A DNA stretch of 64,000 nucleotides from Brevibacterium limosum (GCF_011617705.1 NZ_CP050154.1:4189183-4253182), one strand, 5' to 3'; shown: positions 35,681-46,868, numbered from the stretch's first letter. Program-made: numbers and translations. The notes: generated by a model from the letters alone, not told the origin.

Positions 35681-36826
35681 GTGGACACGACTCTCACCCC
35701 CGACTCCCAGACTCTCCTCGATGCGGCGGCCGGATTCGAGGAGCGGCTCATCAGTGAGGCCCGCGACCGCGAGGCCGCCGGCCGCATCGGCGCCGATCTC
35801 ACCCGGGAGATGGGCCGCGCCGGCCTCATCGCCCCCGAACTGCCGACCCAGCTCGGCGGGGCCGGCCTGACCAAGGTCACGACGGGGCTCATCACCGAGG
35901 CCATCGCCCGCGGCGACCTCACCGTCGCCTATGTCCAGGTCGTCGGCTCCCTCATCGGGCAGGTCATCGCCCGCAACGCCGACGCCGAGGTGGCCGCCCA
36001 CTACTGCCGTCTCATCACAGCCGGAGACGAGACCGTGGCCATCGGGCTGTCCGAGCCCGAGGCCGGGTCGGATGCCGGAAACCCCTCGACCACGGCACGC
36101 CGCGACGGTGATGACTGGATCATCAACGGCACGAAATCGATGTCGCTGGCCATGACCTCGACGGCCACGGTGATCTTCGCCCGGACCGACCTCGAGGCCG
36201 GGCGGGGAAAGGGCATCTCGGCGTTCCTCGTCGACCTCGACGCCCCCGGGGTGGCCCGAAACCCCATCATCGACATGGGCCAGGCCGCGGTGGCCCGCGG
36301 CAGCGTGGAGTTCACCGACGTCCGCGTGCCGGCCGACCATCTCCTCGGCGAGGTCGGCGGAGCATTCACCCAGGTCATGCAGGGCTTCGACTTCTCCCGC
36401 GCCCTCATCGGACTGCAGTGCACGGGGACTGCGACACGCGCGATCGAGGACGCATGGACATACGTCACGAAGAGGCAGGCCTTCGACCAGCCGCTGTCGA
36501 AATTCCAAGGGGTCTCATTCCCGCTGGCCGAGGCGGAGACGAAGATGGCGGCGGCACGTCTGCTGTGCCTGGACACCCTGCGCCTCGGCGATGAGGGCCT
36601 GGCGCACACCTCTCAGGCGGCCATGTGCAAGTGGTGGGCCCCGCTCGAGGCCTACCATGCGGTGCATCAGTGTCTGCTTCTGCACGGGCAGAACGGCTAC
36701 AAACAGGACCGGGACGTGGAGAAACGGCTGCGTGACGTGCTCGGCATGCAGATCGGCGACGGGACCGCACAGATCATGAAACTCATCATCGCCCGCAGCT
36801 CCGCCGGCCGCGAATTCGCCCCCTGA
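35681..36826 (+). CDS. Acyl-CoA dehydrogenase, cyclohexanecarboxyl-CoA dehydrogenase (AliB)-like
   Basis: A 381-residue FAD enzyme with the acyl-CoA dehydrogenase signatures AIGLSEPEAGSD (about 120-131) and RDVLGMQIGDGTAQIMKLIIAR at the C-terminus. At the position of the canonical medium-chain catalytic glutamate (the NTEYPVEKL alignment), this protein reads KQDRDVEKR, so Asp343 occupies the base position. That fits a dehydrogenase for cyclic acyl-CoA rather than a fatty acyl-CoA enzyme, though it is inference. GTG start, 27 bp after the BadI-like gene. Confidence 0.82.
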   Translation: MDTTLTPDSQTLLDAAAGFEERLISEARDREAAGRIGADLTREMGRAGLIAPELPTQLGGAGLTKVTTGLITEAIARGDLTVAYVQVVGSLIGQVIARNADAEVAAHYCRLITAGDETVAIGLSEPEAGSDAGNPSTTARRDGDDWIINGTKSMSLAMTSTATVIFARTDLEAGRGKGISAFLVDLDAPGVARNPIIDMGQAAVARGSVEFTDVRVPADHLLGEVGGAFTQVMQGFDFSRALIGLQCTGTATRAIEDAWTYVTKRQAFDQPLSKFQGVSFPLAEAETKMAAARLLCLDTLRLGDEGLAHTSQAAMCKWWAPLEAYHAVHQCLLLHGQNGYKQDRDVEKRLRDVLGMQIGDGTAQIMKLIIARSSAGREFAP

Positions 36827-36910
36827 CAGCGCCAGAACACCGACTTAACGGGACCAACACCGGCCCTGTCACCACCTCAGCATAAGACTCAGACCAGGAA
36901 GGACCCCACC

Positions 36911-37675
36911 ATGTCAGCACCGACTCAGACCGCACCTCTGACCGATCGCATCATCATCGTCACCGGAGCAGCCTCCGGCATCGGCAAGGGGATCGCGAAC
37001 CGCCTCGCCGCCGACGGCGCCACCGTCGTCGTCGCCGACCTCGACGCACAGAAGGCCGTGGACACCGCCTCGGCGCTGGGAAATGATTCGATCGGACTCG
37101 CCGCCGACGTCACCGACCGGGCCGCGGTTGACGCCATGGTCGCGGAGGTGGTCGAGCGTTTCGGTCGCATCGACGTCCTCGTCAACAACGCCGGCTGGGA
37201 CAAGGTCGAACCTTTCATGGATTCGACGCCGGAGACCTGGCATCGGGTCATCGCGATCAACCTCCTGGGCACGCTCAACTGCACTCAGTCGGCGGCCGAG
37301 CACATGATCGCAGCCGGATCCGGTGCCGTGATCAGCATCGGATCGGACGCCGGCCGTGTCGGGTCGAGCGGCGAAGCCGTGTACTCGGCGGCCAAGGGCG
37401 GGATCATCTCGTTCACGAAGACCTTCGCTCGTGAGGTCGCCCGACACGGAATCACCGCGAACTGCGTGTGCCCGGGACCGGCCGACACCCCGCTGTTCGC
37501 CGAGATCTCCGCGGACAATCCGAAGTTGCGCACCGCGCTGGAGAAGTCGATCCCGATGCGCCGGCTCGCCCACCCCGAGGATCTCGCGAACGCCGTGGCC
37601 TTCTTCGCCCGCCCCGATTCCGCCTATGTCACCGGCCAGACCCTGTCCGTCTCCGGCGGACTGACCATGGCCTGA
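36911..37675 (+). CDS. SDR dehydrogenase, 2-hydroxycyclohexanecarboxyl-CoA dehydrogenase (BadH)-like
   Basis: A 254-residue short-chain dehydrogenase: NAD-binding TGAASGIGKGIANRL, NNAGWDKVEPF, catalytic Ser in ISIGSDAGRVGSSGEAVYSAAKGG with the YxxxK pair, and end TGQTLSVSGGLTMA. From memory the NNAGWD, SDAGRVGSSGEAVY and LSVSGGLTM segments are nearly the same as in Rhodopseudomonas BadH, which oxidises 2-hydroxycyclohexanecarboxyl-CoA to the ketone, the substrate of BadI. Has its own GGAAGGA ribosome-binding site after an 84-bp gap. Confidence 0.82.
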   Translation: MSAPTQTAPLTDRIIIVTGAASGIGKGIANRLAADGATVVVADLDAQKAVDTASALGNDSIGLAADVTDRAAVDAMVAEVVERFGRIDVLVNNAGWDKVEPFMDSTPETWHRVIAINLLGTLNCTQSAAEHMIAAGSGAVISIGSDAGRVGSSGEAVYSAAKGGIISFTKTFAREVARHGITANCVCPGPADTPLFAEISADNPKLRTALEKSIPMRRLAHPEDLANAVAFFARPDSAYVTGQTLSVSGGLTMA

Positions 37676-37797
37676 TCGGCAGCTGATCACACCACCTGAG
37701 CGCGGCTGTCCGGGACCACCCGGCACCACCGCGCAGCACCAGAGACATCAGCACCACCCGAGTCACAGGTACGACACCAGAGCAAAGGAGCCCTGCA

Positions 37798-39481
<1,684 letters not shown>

Positions 39482-39492
<11 letters not shown>

Positions 39493-40120
39493 ATCCGAAG
39501 ACCTCAACGCGATCGTCCGGGGCGCCCGCGCGGAATTCCGGGAGCGGCAGATCGTCGATGCCGCCGTGGCCCTGATGCAGGAGAAGGGCACCCATTCGGT
39601 GTCCATGCAGGCGATCGCGAAGTCCGGTGGGGTCAGTGTCGGACTGCTGTACAAGTACTTCTCGGACAAGGAGCAGATCGTGCTCGCCGCGATCACCCGC
39701 GTCCTCGAGGAGTTCCGTCTGCGTGTCCCCTCCGCCATCGCCGAGCCGGGTGATCCCGTGGACAGGGTCATCGCCGCGTTCTCAGAGTTCTGCCGCGTCG
39801 TCGGCGAACAGCGGCATGCGGTCGTGCTCACCTACCAGGTCTCCAGGGCCCTGTCGAAAGATGGACTGAAATCGATCCAGGACCGGGAGCTCGAAACCCT
39901 CCAGCCGCTCGTCGATGTCGTCGCCGCCGCGGTCGAGGCAGGGGATCTGCGTGATGTCGATGCCCAGACCCTCGGTCATGACCTCATGTCGACGGCGCAC
40001 ATGTGGGCGCTCAAGCACTGGTACTTCCAGAGGATCGGGCTCGACCTCGACACGTACATCGACCGGCAGGTGCGCACCCTTGTGCTGAGCAACCTCAGCG
40101 AGGCGGCTCGGACGAAATAG
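39482..40120 (+). CDS. TetR-family regulator of the CoA catabolic cluster
   Basis: A 212-residue TetR protein. The N-terminal HTH covers about residues 18-65 (RERQIVDAAVALMQEKG, IAKSGGVSVGLLYKYFSDKEQI); the C-terminal ligand pocket is helical. It is translationally coupled to the ligase, so the cluster likely controls itself. The half-site GTGAAC repeats before the BadI-like gene are the predicted operator, and the inducer is probably an acyl-CoA intermediate. Confidence 0.9.
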
Positions 40121-40200
40121 GTGGAGTGCGGCGCAGACGCCCCATGAGTCCGCCTCTCGTCCTACACTGGGAGCCAGGCAAGCGGAGGGAGTGAACGACC

Positions 40201-40617
40201 ATGACCGCCTCGAAGGACGGATCGAAGAACCGGTCGACGTCCGCGCATGACGATCCTCGGATCCGGGTGCGCCGCATCTACGACGAGCCCGAGCCGTCGG
40301 ACGGAGCCAGGGTGCTCGTCGACCGCGTATGGCCGCGCGGAGTGAGCAAGGACCACGCCCGCCTCGACGAATGGCTCAAAGACGTCGCACCCTCCAACGA
40401 GCTGCGCCAGTGGTACGGGCACGACCCGGACAAGTACGCGGAGTTCGCGCGCCGCTATCGCGAAGAGCTCAAGGACGACACCCGCGCCGAGGCGTTCGAC
40501 CAGCTCAAGGAGCTTGCGGAGAAGGGCACGCTCACGCTGCTCACCGCGTCGAAGCGCGACGAAATCAGTCAGGCAGCGGTGCTCAAGAAGTCCCTCGACA
40601 GCGGCAGGCACGGATGA
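40201..40617 (+). CDS. DUF488 family protein (YeaO-like)
   Basis: A 138-residue protein with the DUF488 hallmarks IRVRRIYDEPEPSDGARVLVDRVWPRGVSK, LDEWLKDVAPSNELRQWYGHDPDKYAEFARRYREEL and the C-terminal LTLLTASKRDE. YeaO-type proteins are widespread; their function is not established. A -10-like TACACT lies at 40163-40168 and GCGGAGGGAG precedes the ATG. Overlaps the DinB-like gene by 4 bp. Confidence 0.9.
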   Translation: MTASKDGSKNRSTSAHDDPRIRVRRIYDEPEPSDGARVLVDRVWPRGVSKDHARLDEWLKDVAPSNELRQWYGHDPDKYAEFARRYREELKDDTRAEAFDQLKELAEKGTLTLLTASKRDEISQAAVLKKSLDSGRHG

Positions 40618-41132
40618 GTCCGATCGAACCGGACAAGAAGGACTGGGCCGAAGTCCTCGACACCGGCTGTGCCGAGTGCGGCTTCACCGGGCGCGAGGAC
40701 GTCCTCGAACTGAGCGGTCCCATCGCCGAGGCGGCCGCCTCCTTCGCGCCCGCGCTCACTCGTGCGGACGCCGCCGACCGTCCCCGCGATGACCGGTGGT
40801 CGAGCGTCGAATACGCCGCCCACCTGCGTGACGTCCTCACCGAGTTCCGCTCTCGCACCCTACTCATGCTCGATGAGCAGGCCCCGACTCTGCCGAACTT
40901 CGACGGCGATGCGGTGGCGCTCGAGTCCGACTACCGTCACCAGAACGCCGCCGAGGTGCTCGACGGACTGAACACGGCAGCAACCGCTTACGCAGACACG
41001 CTCTCCGGACTCGAAGACGGGCAGTGGCAGCGCACGGGACTGCGCGCCGACGGTCGGGAGTTCACGATCGCCTCGCTCACCCGCTACGGCTGGCACGAAG
41101 TCCGCCACCACCTCGGCGACGTCGGGGCATGA
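40614..41132 (+). CDS. DinB-like protein
   Basis: A 172-residue protein with a DinB-type four-helix bundle pattern: DRWSSVEYAAHLRDVLTEFRSRTLLML and the end LTRYGWHEVRHHLGDVGA, providing His residues of the presumed metal site. The N-terminal CAECGFTGRED resembles a short Cys motif. Members act as thiol- or metal-dependent transferases, substrate unknown. ATG 40614 overlaps the DUF488 stop (ATGA). Confidence 0.82.
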   Translation: MSPIEPDKKDWAEVLDTGCAECGFTGREDVLELSGPIAEAAASFAPALTRADAADRPRDDRWSSVEYAAHLRDVLTEFRSRTLLMLDEQAPTLPNFDGDAVALESDYRHQNAAEVLDGLNTAATAYADTLSGLEDGQWQRTGLRADGREFTIASLTRYGWHEVRHHLGDVGA

Positions 41133-41158
41133 GGCTCTGACCATCGGAAGGTGAGGCC

Positions 41159-41503
41159 ATGTCATTGGAATGGGAGCAGATCGTCATCGATTCGCCCGAC
41201 CCGTTCACGCTCGGGCGCTGGTGGGCACGGGCGCTCGGCTGGGTGATCGTCGACGAGAACGACACGGAGATCGAGATCCGGCAGACGCCCGATCGTCTGC
41301 CGGGCATCATCATCGGCATCGACCGTGAAGAGAAGGTCGTGAAGAACCGGCTCCACCTCGATTTCCGTCCCGATGATCAGGCCGCCGAGGTGACCCGCCT
41401 CCTCGATCTCGGAGCCCGCCGTGTCGACGTGGGCCAGACCGGGGACGAACCCTGGGTCGTCCTCGCCGACCCCGAGGGCAACGAATTCTGCGTCCTCGGC
41501 TGA
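41159..41503 (+). CDS. VOC (glyoxalase/bleomycin-resistance fold) protein
   Basis: A 114-residue protein of the VOC superfamily: SPDPFTLGRWWARALGWVIVDEND, KNRLHLDFRPDDQAAEVTRLLDLGARRVDVGQTGDEPWVVLADPEGNEFCVLG. The end is the typical DPEGNEFC strand. It may be an actinobacterial lone glyoxalase-like enzyme or a binding protein; no substrate can be assigned. Lies 26 bp after the DinB-like gene, same strand. Confidence 0.88.
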   Translation: MSLEWEQIVIDSPDPFTLGRWWARALGWVIVDENDTEIEIRQTPDRLPGIIIGIDREEKVVKNRLHLDFRPDDQAAEVTRLLDLGARRVDVGQTGDEPWVVLADPEGNEFCVLG

Positions 41504-41730
41504 AACGACTTTCCCCAAGCATTCGTCGTTCCACCAGGCCCAAGACCCGACCATATCCGAATACCGTTCCGGGCCGCTGTCTACTCCTGGTTCTCCCCGC
41601 TGCTCACCGAAGCGGCCGGCTGCCTCGGGATCCTGGGCCAGGAGTGCTTGGGGGCTTCGGCATCGGTTCCTTCAACAGCGTCGATCGCTCGTAGCGGGAT
41701 CGGGCCAGCGCCCCGGAGCAGGAACCTCCG

Positions 41731-42243
41731 CTACCGTCCCCCAACGCCTGATGTCGGTGATCGCGAGTACTCTGCGAGCAGTCCGTCGAGGCGGTCGGCC
41801 ATGAAGCGGTAGTACTCGTTCATCTGTTCGAGACGCTCCCTCTGCACCGGGGGAAGTCCCCGGCCCTCGCGGCCGGCCGATTCCGCGAAATCGAGCAGCT
41901 GCGCCGTCGTCTGCCGCTGGTGTTCGAGGCAGCCCACCCAGGCGTCGGCTCGCCAGCGGTAGACGAACTGACGCTGACCGGACTCTTTGAACCTCTCGAT
42001 GACTCCGTTGTCGATGAGCAGTCGCGTGGTCTCCGAAACCGAGCCCTTGCTGGCGGCGAGCCGCTCCTGCAGCTCGGCCATGGTCAGCGGTGTCTCGCTG
42101 AGCATGAGGACCCCGGCGGCGCGACCGGCCATCGGGGGCCAGCCCATCGCCTCGCCGACGCGTCGGCCGAAGCTCTCGACCAGCGACTCCTCCACGTCCC
42201 GGCTGCCTTCCGGCACGGATGCCGTCACATCGATCCCCTTCAT
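41731..42243 (-). CDS. GbsR/MarR-family regulator
   Basis: A 170-residue regulator. Winged-helix HTH at about 33-90: GRAAGVLMLSETPLTMAELQERLAASKGSVSETTRLLIDNGVIERFKESGQRQFVYR. The N-terminal SFGRRVGEAMGWPPMAGRAAG is typical of GbsR, the choline-sensing repressor of Bacillus. It is divergent from a GMC oxidoreductase gene whose promoter region bears two inverted repeats, supporting local repression of that operon. Confidence 0.88.
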   Translation of the reverse strand: MKGIDVTASVPEGSRDVEESLVESFGRRVGEAMGWPPMAGRAAGVLMLSETPLTMAELQERLAASKGSVSETTRLLIDNGVIERFKESGQRQFVYRWRADAWVGCLEHQRQTTAQLLDFAESAGREGRGLPPVQRERLEQMNEYYRFMADRLDGLLAEYSRSPTSGVGGR

Positions 42244-42247
42244 AACA

Positions 42248-42283
42248 ATTCAGTCTTTACTGAATATTCACTATTGACTGAAC
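42248..42283. promoter_or_regulatory. Double operator between the GbsR-like gene and the oxidoreductase operon
   Basis: TTCAGT-CTTT-ACTGAA (42249-42264) and TTCACT-ATTG-ACTGAA (42267-42282) are two inverted repeats with centres 18 bp apart. The region is AT-rich and lies between divergent starts. Probable binding sites of the GbsR-like protein. Confidence 0.75.
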
Positions 42284-42366
42284 TTTGTGATGTCAGTCAT
42301 TCTAGGTGCTGAGCGGAACGATCCGCCACTGGCTCCCAAACTACTCGTTCTCAAGGAAGATGTGAC

Positions 42367-43929
42367 GTGAAAGAAGACAACTGGGACATCATCGTCGTCG
42401 GAGCCGGCTCAGCCGGTGCACCATTCGCCGTGCGCTCGGCACAGCAGGGCAAGCGCGTCCTCCTCCTCGAGGCCGGTCGCGACTATCGATCCGCGCAGAT
42501 GCACGAAGCCTGGAGGTCCCCGAATCCCGCGGTCGCGATCATGGACCCCGATGCCATCGACGGGATGATGTGGACCGATCTCGAGGCCACGCGCACCGAG
42601 GCACAGCCACCTGCACCGTACTGGCGCGGACGGGGCTTGGGCGGAAGCTCCTCGATCAACGGGCAGATCGCCATCCGTCCTCCTCTCGAGGACTTCGACG
42701 AATGGGCGCAGACCGGCTGCGAGGGCTGGTCGGGTGCTGAGGTGCTTCCCGCCTTCGTCGCCCTCGAGGACGACGAGGAGTTCGGCGCGGCCGACTATCA
42801 CGGGGACTCCGGGCCCACCCCCATCTACCGTGCGCCTCGTGAGAAGTGGGGAGCGGTCGATGCCGCCTTGGCCGATTCGGCACTGGCCGCCGGATTCCCA
42901 TGGGCCGCCGACGTCAACGCGCCGCGGGCCACCGGGGTCTCTCCCTATCCGATCAACTCCCGCGATTCGCGCCGGGTCAGCGTCAACGACGCCTACCTCG
43001 AAGGGGCACGCGAGCTGCCGACGCTGAGCATCCTCGGCGAGGCGACCGTCGACCGTGTCATCCTTGAGAGCGGGAGGGCCGTCGGTGTCCGAGTCCTCGT
43101 CGACGGGGTGCCCGAGGAGCGGTACGCCACGACGATCGTGCTCAGTGCCGGCGCCGTCCATTCCCCGGCGATCCTCATGCGCTCGGGCATCGGGCCCCGC
43201 GAGCATCTGAGGTCGCTCGGCATCGACTGCCGGGCCGATCTGCCCGTCGGGCAGGGTCTGCAGGATCACGCGATGGCATCGATCACGCTTCCGCTCACCG
43301 CCTCGGCGGGGGTCTCGACGCCGAACGATCGGCACACGAATGTCTGCGTACGCTGGTCGAGCGGCGACGGGAGATTCAACGATCTCATGTTCGTGTCGAT
43401 GAACCAGAGCGTGATCTCCATGGCGACGGCGAACACGGGTGCCGAATACGGCGCCCTCGGGGTCTGGCTCAACCAATCGGACTCCCGCGGCAGCGTCACT
43501 CTGACCTCGGCCGACCCTCTCGACCAGCCCTTCGTCGCCGAGAGGATGCTCTCCGACCCAGGTGACCGTGCGCGGCTGCGGGTGGGAATCAGGCGCCTTG
43601 AGGCGCTGCTCGACGAAGACGCGGTCCGAGCCATCCTCGACGGCTCCGTCGAAGAGTGCAATCCCGAGCTCTTTGCCGCACTCGACGATGACGAAGCACT
43701 CGATGCTCACCTGCTCGCCACTGTCGCCGACGCGCAGCACGGCACGAGCACATGCCGGATGGGCCGAGCCGAGGACCCGACCACCGTCGTCGACGCCGAT
43801 TGTCGGGTGCACGGAATCGAGAGCCTCCACGTCGTCGACGCCTCCGTCTTCCCGGCGGTGCCGAGGGCGAACACCAATCTGGCAGCCATCATGGTCGGCG
43901 AACTCATGGCCGATCGAATCAAGGAGTGA
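42367..43929 (+). CDS. GMC-family flavoprotein oxidoreductase (choline dehydrogenase-like)
   Basis: A 520-residue FAD enzyme: Rossmann DIIVVGAGSAGAPFAVRSAQQGKRVLLLEAG, GMC signature 1 around YWRGRGLGGSSSINGQIAIRPP, signature 2 SAGAVHSPAILMRSGIGP, and the active site His in QHGTSTCRMG with Asn in PRANTNLAAIM. The family oxidises alcohols to aldehydes. A paired aldehyde dehydrogenase and a GbsR-type regulator suggest choline to betaine aldehyde, but other alcohols remain possible. GTG start after AAGGAAGA. Confidence 0.85.
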   Translation: MKEDNWDIIVVGAGSAGAPFAVRSAQQGKRVLLLEAGRDYRSAQMHEAWRSPNPAVAIMDPDAIDGMMWTDLEATRTEAQPPAPYWRGRGLGGSSSINGQIAIRPPLEDFDEWAQTGCEGWSGAEVLPAFVALEDDEEFGAADYHGDSGPTPIYRAPREKWGAVDAALADSALAAGFPWAADVNAPRATGVSPYPINSRDSRRVSVNDAYLEGARELPTLSILGEATVDRVILESGRAVGVRVLVDGVPEERYATTIVLSAGAVHSPAILMRSGIGPREHLRSLGIDCRADLPVGQGLQDHAMASITLPLTASAGVSTPNDRHTNVCVRWSSGDGRFNDLMFVSMNQSVISMATANTGAEYGALGVWLNQSDSRGSVTLTSADPLDQPFVAERMLSDPGDRARLRVGIRRLEALLDEDAVRAILDGSVEECNPELFAALDDDEALDAHLLATVADAQHGTSTCRMGRAEDPTTVVDADCRVHGIESLHVVDASVFPAVPRANTNLAAIMVGELMADRIKE

Positions 43930-43937
43930 GAAGAACA

Positions 43938-45359
43938 GTGACGACCCTGCAGAACCACATCGACGGCATCTGGACCGATTCCCTCGACCCGCATCGTCTC
44001 AGCGTGGTCAATCCCGCCACCGAGGTCACCGAGGCCGAATTCGGTCGCGGATGCCCGGCCGACGTCGACGCGGCCATCGCCGCAGCCAGGCGAGCCCAGC
44101 CGGCCTGGGCGACGACCGCGCTCGAGAAACGAGTCGCCCTCATCCGAGACTGGGCCGATCGCATCGAAGAGCACACCGACGAGCTCGCCGAACTCGAATG
44201 CCGGGAGATGGGCAAGCCGATCGGCATCGGCCGCGGTTTCATCGCAGCCGGAGTCGCGGGTCTCCGCGCAGCAGCCACGGAGGCGCTCGACTACCCGTTC
44301 ACCACCACGACCGAGGATCCGGACGGCGGGCGCACCCTCATCATCCGGCACCCGGTGGGAGTTGCGGCGATCGTCACCCCGTGGAACTTCCCTGTCACCA
44401 TGGTCCTCGGCGCGCTGGGTCCGCTGCTGGCCGCCGGCAACACCCTGGTGGTCAAGCCCTCGGAGCGCTCGCCGCTGTCGACGGTGAGGCTCATCGAACT
44501 GCTTGACCTGCCCGCCGGAGTGCTCAACCTCGTGCTCGGCGACGCCCACGCAGGCGAACCGCTGGTCGCCCACGACGACGTCGACCTCGTCCACTTCACG
44601 GGGTCGGTCGCTGCCGGGCGTGCGGTCGGGGCCGCCTCGGGGCATGCCCTGCATCGTGCGGTGCTCGAGCTGGGCGGCAAGGACCCCGTCATCGTCGACG
44701 AGGACGTCGATGTCGCCGCCACGGCGCAGGCTGTCGCCTTCGGGGCCTTCGTCAACACCGGTCAGATCTGCACGTCGATGGAGCGCATCTACGTCCACGA
44801 GGCGATCGCCGCGGACTTCGTCGAGGAGCTTCTCTCGGCAGCCGAGGGCTTCGCCTGCGGTGACGGTCTCGATCCGAGCGTGATGATGGGACCGCTCGTC
44901 GATGATCGGCAACGGCGGTCGGTGCATGCCCAGGTCGTCGATGCCGTCGCCAAGGGTGCCACGGTGCTCACCGGCGGCGTACTGCCCGAGGGAATCGGAT
45001 TCTTCTATCCGGCCACGGTCGTCACGAACGTCGACGAATCGATGGCGCTGATGACCGAGGAGACCTTCGGACCCGTCGCGCCCATCACCGTCGTCTCTTC
45101 CTTCGCCGAGGGCGTCGAACTCGCGTCCCGGTCCTCGTTCGGCCTCGCGGCCACCGTGTACTCGCATGACCCTGACCACCTCGACGAAGCTTCACGCATT
45201 CCCGCGGGCGTCATCTGGATCAACGGCTGGCAGGGTGGTGGCGGAACCCGCACTTACGAACCGGCTCGAGCCAGCGGGATGGGAGCCACTGGGACAACTG
45301 CCGCATTCGATGCCGCGACCCGTCCCACGACCGTCCACATCGCTCTCGTCGACGGTTGA
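43938..45359 (+). CDS. NAD(P)-dependent aldehyde dehydrogenase (betaine aldehyde type)
   Basis: A 473-residue aldehyde dehydrogenase with VTPWNFPVTMVLGALGPLLAAGNTLVVKPSE, the catalytic Glu in LELGGKDPVIVD and catalytic Cys in NTGQICTSMERIYV. GTG 43938 starts VTTLQNHIDGIWTDSLDP, 8 bp after the GMC gene, with GGAGTGAGAAG before it; a longer frame to 43752 would read through the GMC gene. Likely oxidises the aldehyde made by its partner. Confidence 0.88.
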   Translation: MTTLQNHIDGIWTDSLDPHRLSVVNPATEVTEAEFGRGCPADVDAAIAAARRAQPAWATTALEKRVALIRDWADRIEEHTDELAELECREMGKPIGIGRGFIAAGVAGLRAAATEALDYPFTTTTEDPDGGRTLIIRHPVGVAAIVTPWNFPVTMVLGALGPLLAAGNTLVVKPSERSPLSTVRLIELLDLPAGVLNLVLGDAHAGEPLVAHDDVDLVHFTGSVAAGRAVGAASGHALHRAVLELGGKDPVIVDEDVDVAATAQAVAFGAFVNTGQICTSMERIYVHEAIAADFVEELLSAAEGFACGDGLDPSVMMGPLVDDRQRRSVHAQVVDAVAKGATVLTGGVLPEGIGFFYPATVVTNVDESMALMTEETFGPVAPITVVSSFAEGVELASRSSFGLAATVYSHDPDHLDEASRIPAGVIWINGWQGGGGTRTYEPARASGMGATGTTAAFDAATRPTTVHIALVDG

Positions 45360-45452
45360 GGCCGTCCCGGGCATGGACTCAAGTGTCGCGGAATGGCGGG
45401 AGACTGTAGTTTGTTACAGGGCACAGATCGTCAATCCGTGAAAGGACGTTCC

Positions 45453-46826
45453 ATGAGCAAATTCGCTGTCACCAATGCCAACACCGGCGAGGTCGAGGAG
45501 GAGTTCGCCTCCGTACCCGTCGAAGAGATCCCTGACTACATCGATCGTGCCCATGAGGCACATCTGGCGTGGAAGGAGACACCGCTTCATGAGCGCGCGG
45601 CGATCCTGCGCAAGTTCGCCGATCTCGTCGATGAGAACGCCGATGAGATGACCGACATCATCGGTCGTGAGATGGGCAAGATCAAGAAGCAGGGCCTCGG
45701 CGAGGTCGACAAGGTCGCCCGCACAGCCCGCTGGATGGCCGACAACGCCGCCACCCATCTGTCCACCACGCACCTGGCCGCCGCCGGGGCTGCCTCCAGC
45801 TATGTCGAGCACCAGCCCCTGGGTGTGCTGCTGGGCATCATGCCGTGGAACTTCCCGTACAACCAGATCGCCCGCTTCGTGCTGCCGAACCTCATGGTCG
45901 GCAACTCGATCATGATGAAGCAGGCCTCGATCTGCCCGAAGTCCTCGCAGTACTTCGAGGACCTGCTCACCGAGGCGGGACTGCCGAAGGGCGTCTACCA
46001 GAACATCTACCTCGACTCCTCCCACGCCGAGGAGGTTCTCAAGGACTTCCGAGTCAAGGGCTTCTCGCTCACCGGTTCCGAGGGTGCCGGTGCCTCGGTG
46101 GCCGCGATCGCCGCGAAGTACTACAAGCGCGCCGTGCTCGAGCTCGGCGGCAACGACCCGGCCGTCGTCCTCGACTCGAAGGATGTGCCGTCAGTGGCGC
46201 AGAAGCTCGTCGGACTGCGTCTGGCGAATGCCGGTCAGGTCTGCACCTCGCCCAAGCGCATGATCGTCGTCGATGAGCTCTACGACGAATTCGTCGCAGA
46301 GGCCGTCAAGGCCACTGAGGCGATGAAGATCTCCGACTTCGACGACCCCGAGGTCGGCATGGGCCCCGTGTCCTCCGAAGGTGCCCGCGACGAGATCGTC
46401 GAGATGATCGACAAGGCCGTGTCCGATGGTGCGACCCTGCTCACCGGTGGCAAGAAGCTCGACCGTCCGGGCTGGTTCATGTCCCCGGCCGTGATCACCG
46501 ACATCGACCCGCGCTCGGACCTCGGCTGCAACGAGCTCTTCGGACCGGCCGTGATGATCTACCGGGCCAAGGACGAAGAGGACGCCCTGCGTCTGGCCAA
46601 TGACACCGAGTACGGCCTCATGTCCTCGGTGTGGACCGATGACCTCGAGAAGGGTCAGGAGTTCGGCAAGAAGATCAATGCCGGAATGACGCTCATCAAC
46701 GCCCACATGGAGTCGGGCCCCGAATACCCGTTCGGCGGCATCAACCGCTCCGGCTACGGCCGTGAGAACGCTCAGTGGGCGTTCCAGGCCTTCACCAACG
46801 AGCACCTCATCCGCGTGCACAACTGA
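45453..46826 (+). CDS. Succinate-semialdehyde dehydrogenase-like aldehyde dehydrogenase
   Basis: A 457-residue aldehyde dehydrogenase of the GabD-like short group: MPWNFPYNQIARFVLPNLMVGNSI, ELGGNDPAVVLDSKD and the catalytic Cys in NAGQVCTSPKRMIVV, ending FGGINRSGYGRENAQWAFQAFTNEHLIRVHN. ATG 45453 follows GAAAGGACG. It is separated by 93 bp from the preceding dehydrogenase and may have its own promoter. Substrate could be succinate semialdehyde or another short aldehyde. Confidence 0.88.
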   Translation: MSKFAVTNANTGEVEEEFASVPVEEIPDYIDRAHEAHLAWKETPLHERAAILRKFADLVDENADEMTDIIGREMGKIKKQGLGEVDKVARTARWMADNAATHLSTTHLAAAGAASSYVEHQPLGVLLGIMPWNFPYNQIARFVLPNLMVGNSIMMKQASICPKSSQYFEDLLTEAGLPKGVYQNIYLDSSHAEEVLKDFRVKGFSLTGSEGAGASVAAIAAKYYKRAVLELGGNDPAVVLDSKDVPSVAQKLVGLRLANAGQVCTSPKRMIVVDELYDEFVAEAVKATEAMKISDFDDPEVGMGPVSSEGARDEIVEMIDKAVSDGATLLTGGKKLDRPGWFMSPAVITDIDPRSDLGCNELFGPAVMIYRAKDEEDALRLANDTEYGLMSSVWTDDLEKGQEFGKKINAGMTLINAHMESGPEYPFGGINRSGYGRENAQWAFQAFTNEHLIRVHN

Positions 46827-46868
46827 TCCGTGCGCTGCCGGGGTCTGAGGCCTCGGAGCGATGGGAGA

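Noticed and set aside
41504..41730. Possible gene remnant between the VOC gene and the GbsR-like gene
   Set aside because: No frame gave a recognisable fragment; it is an ordinary intergenic gap between convergent genes.
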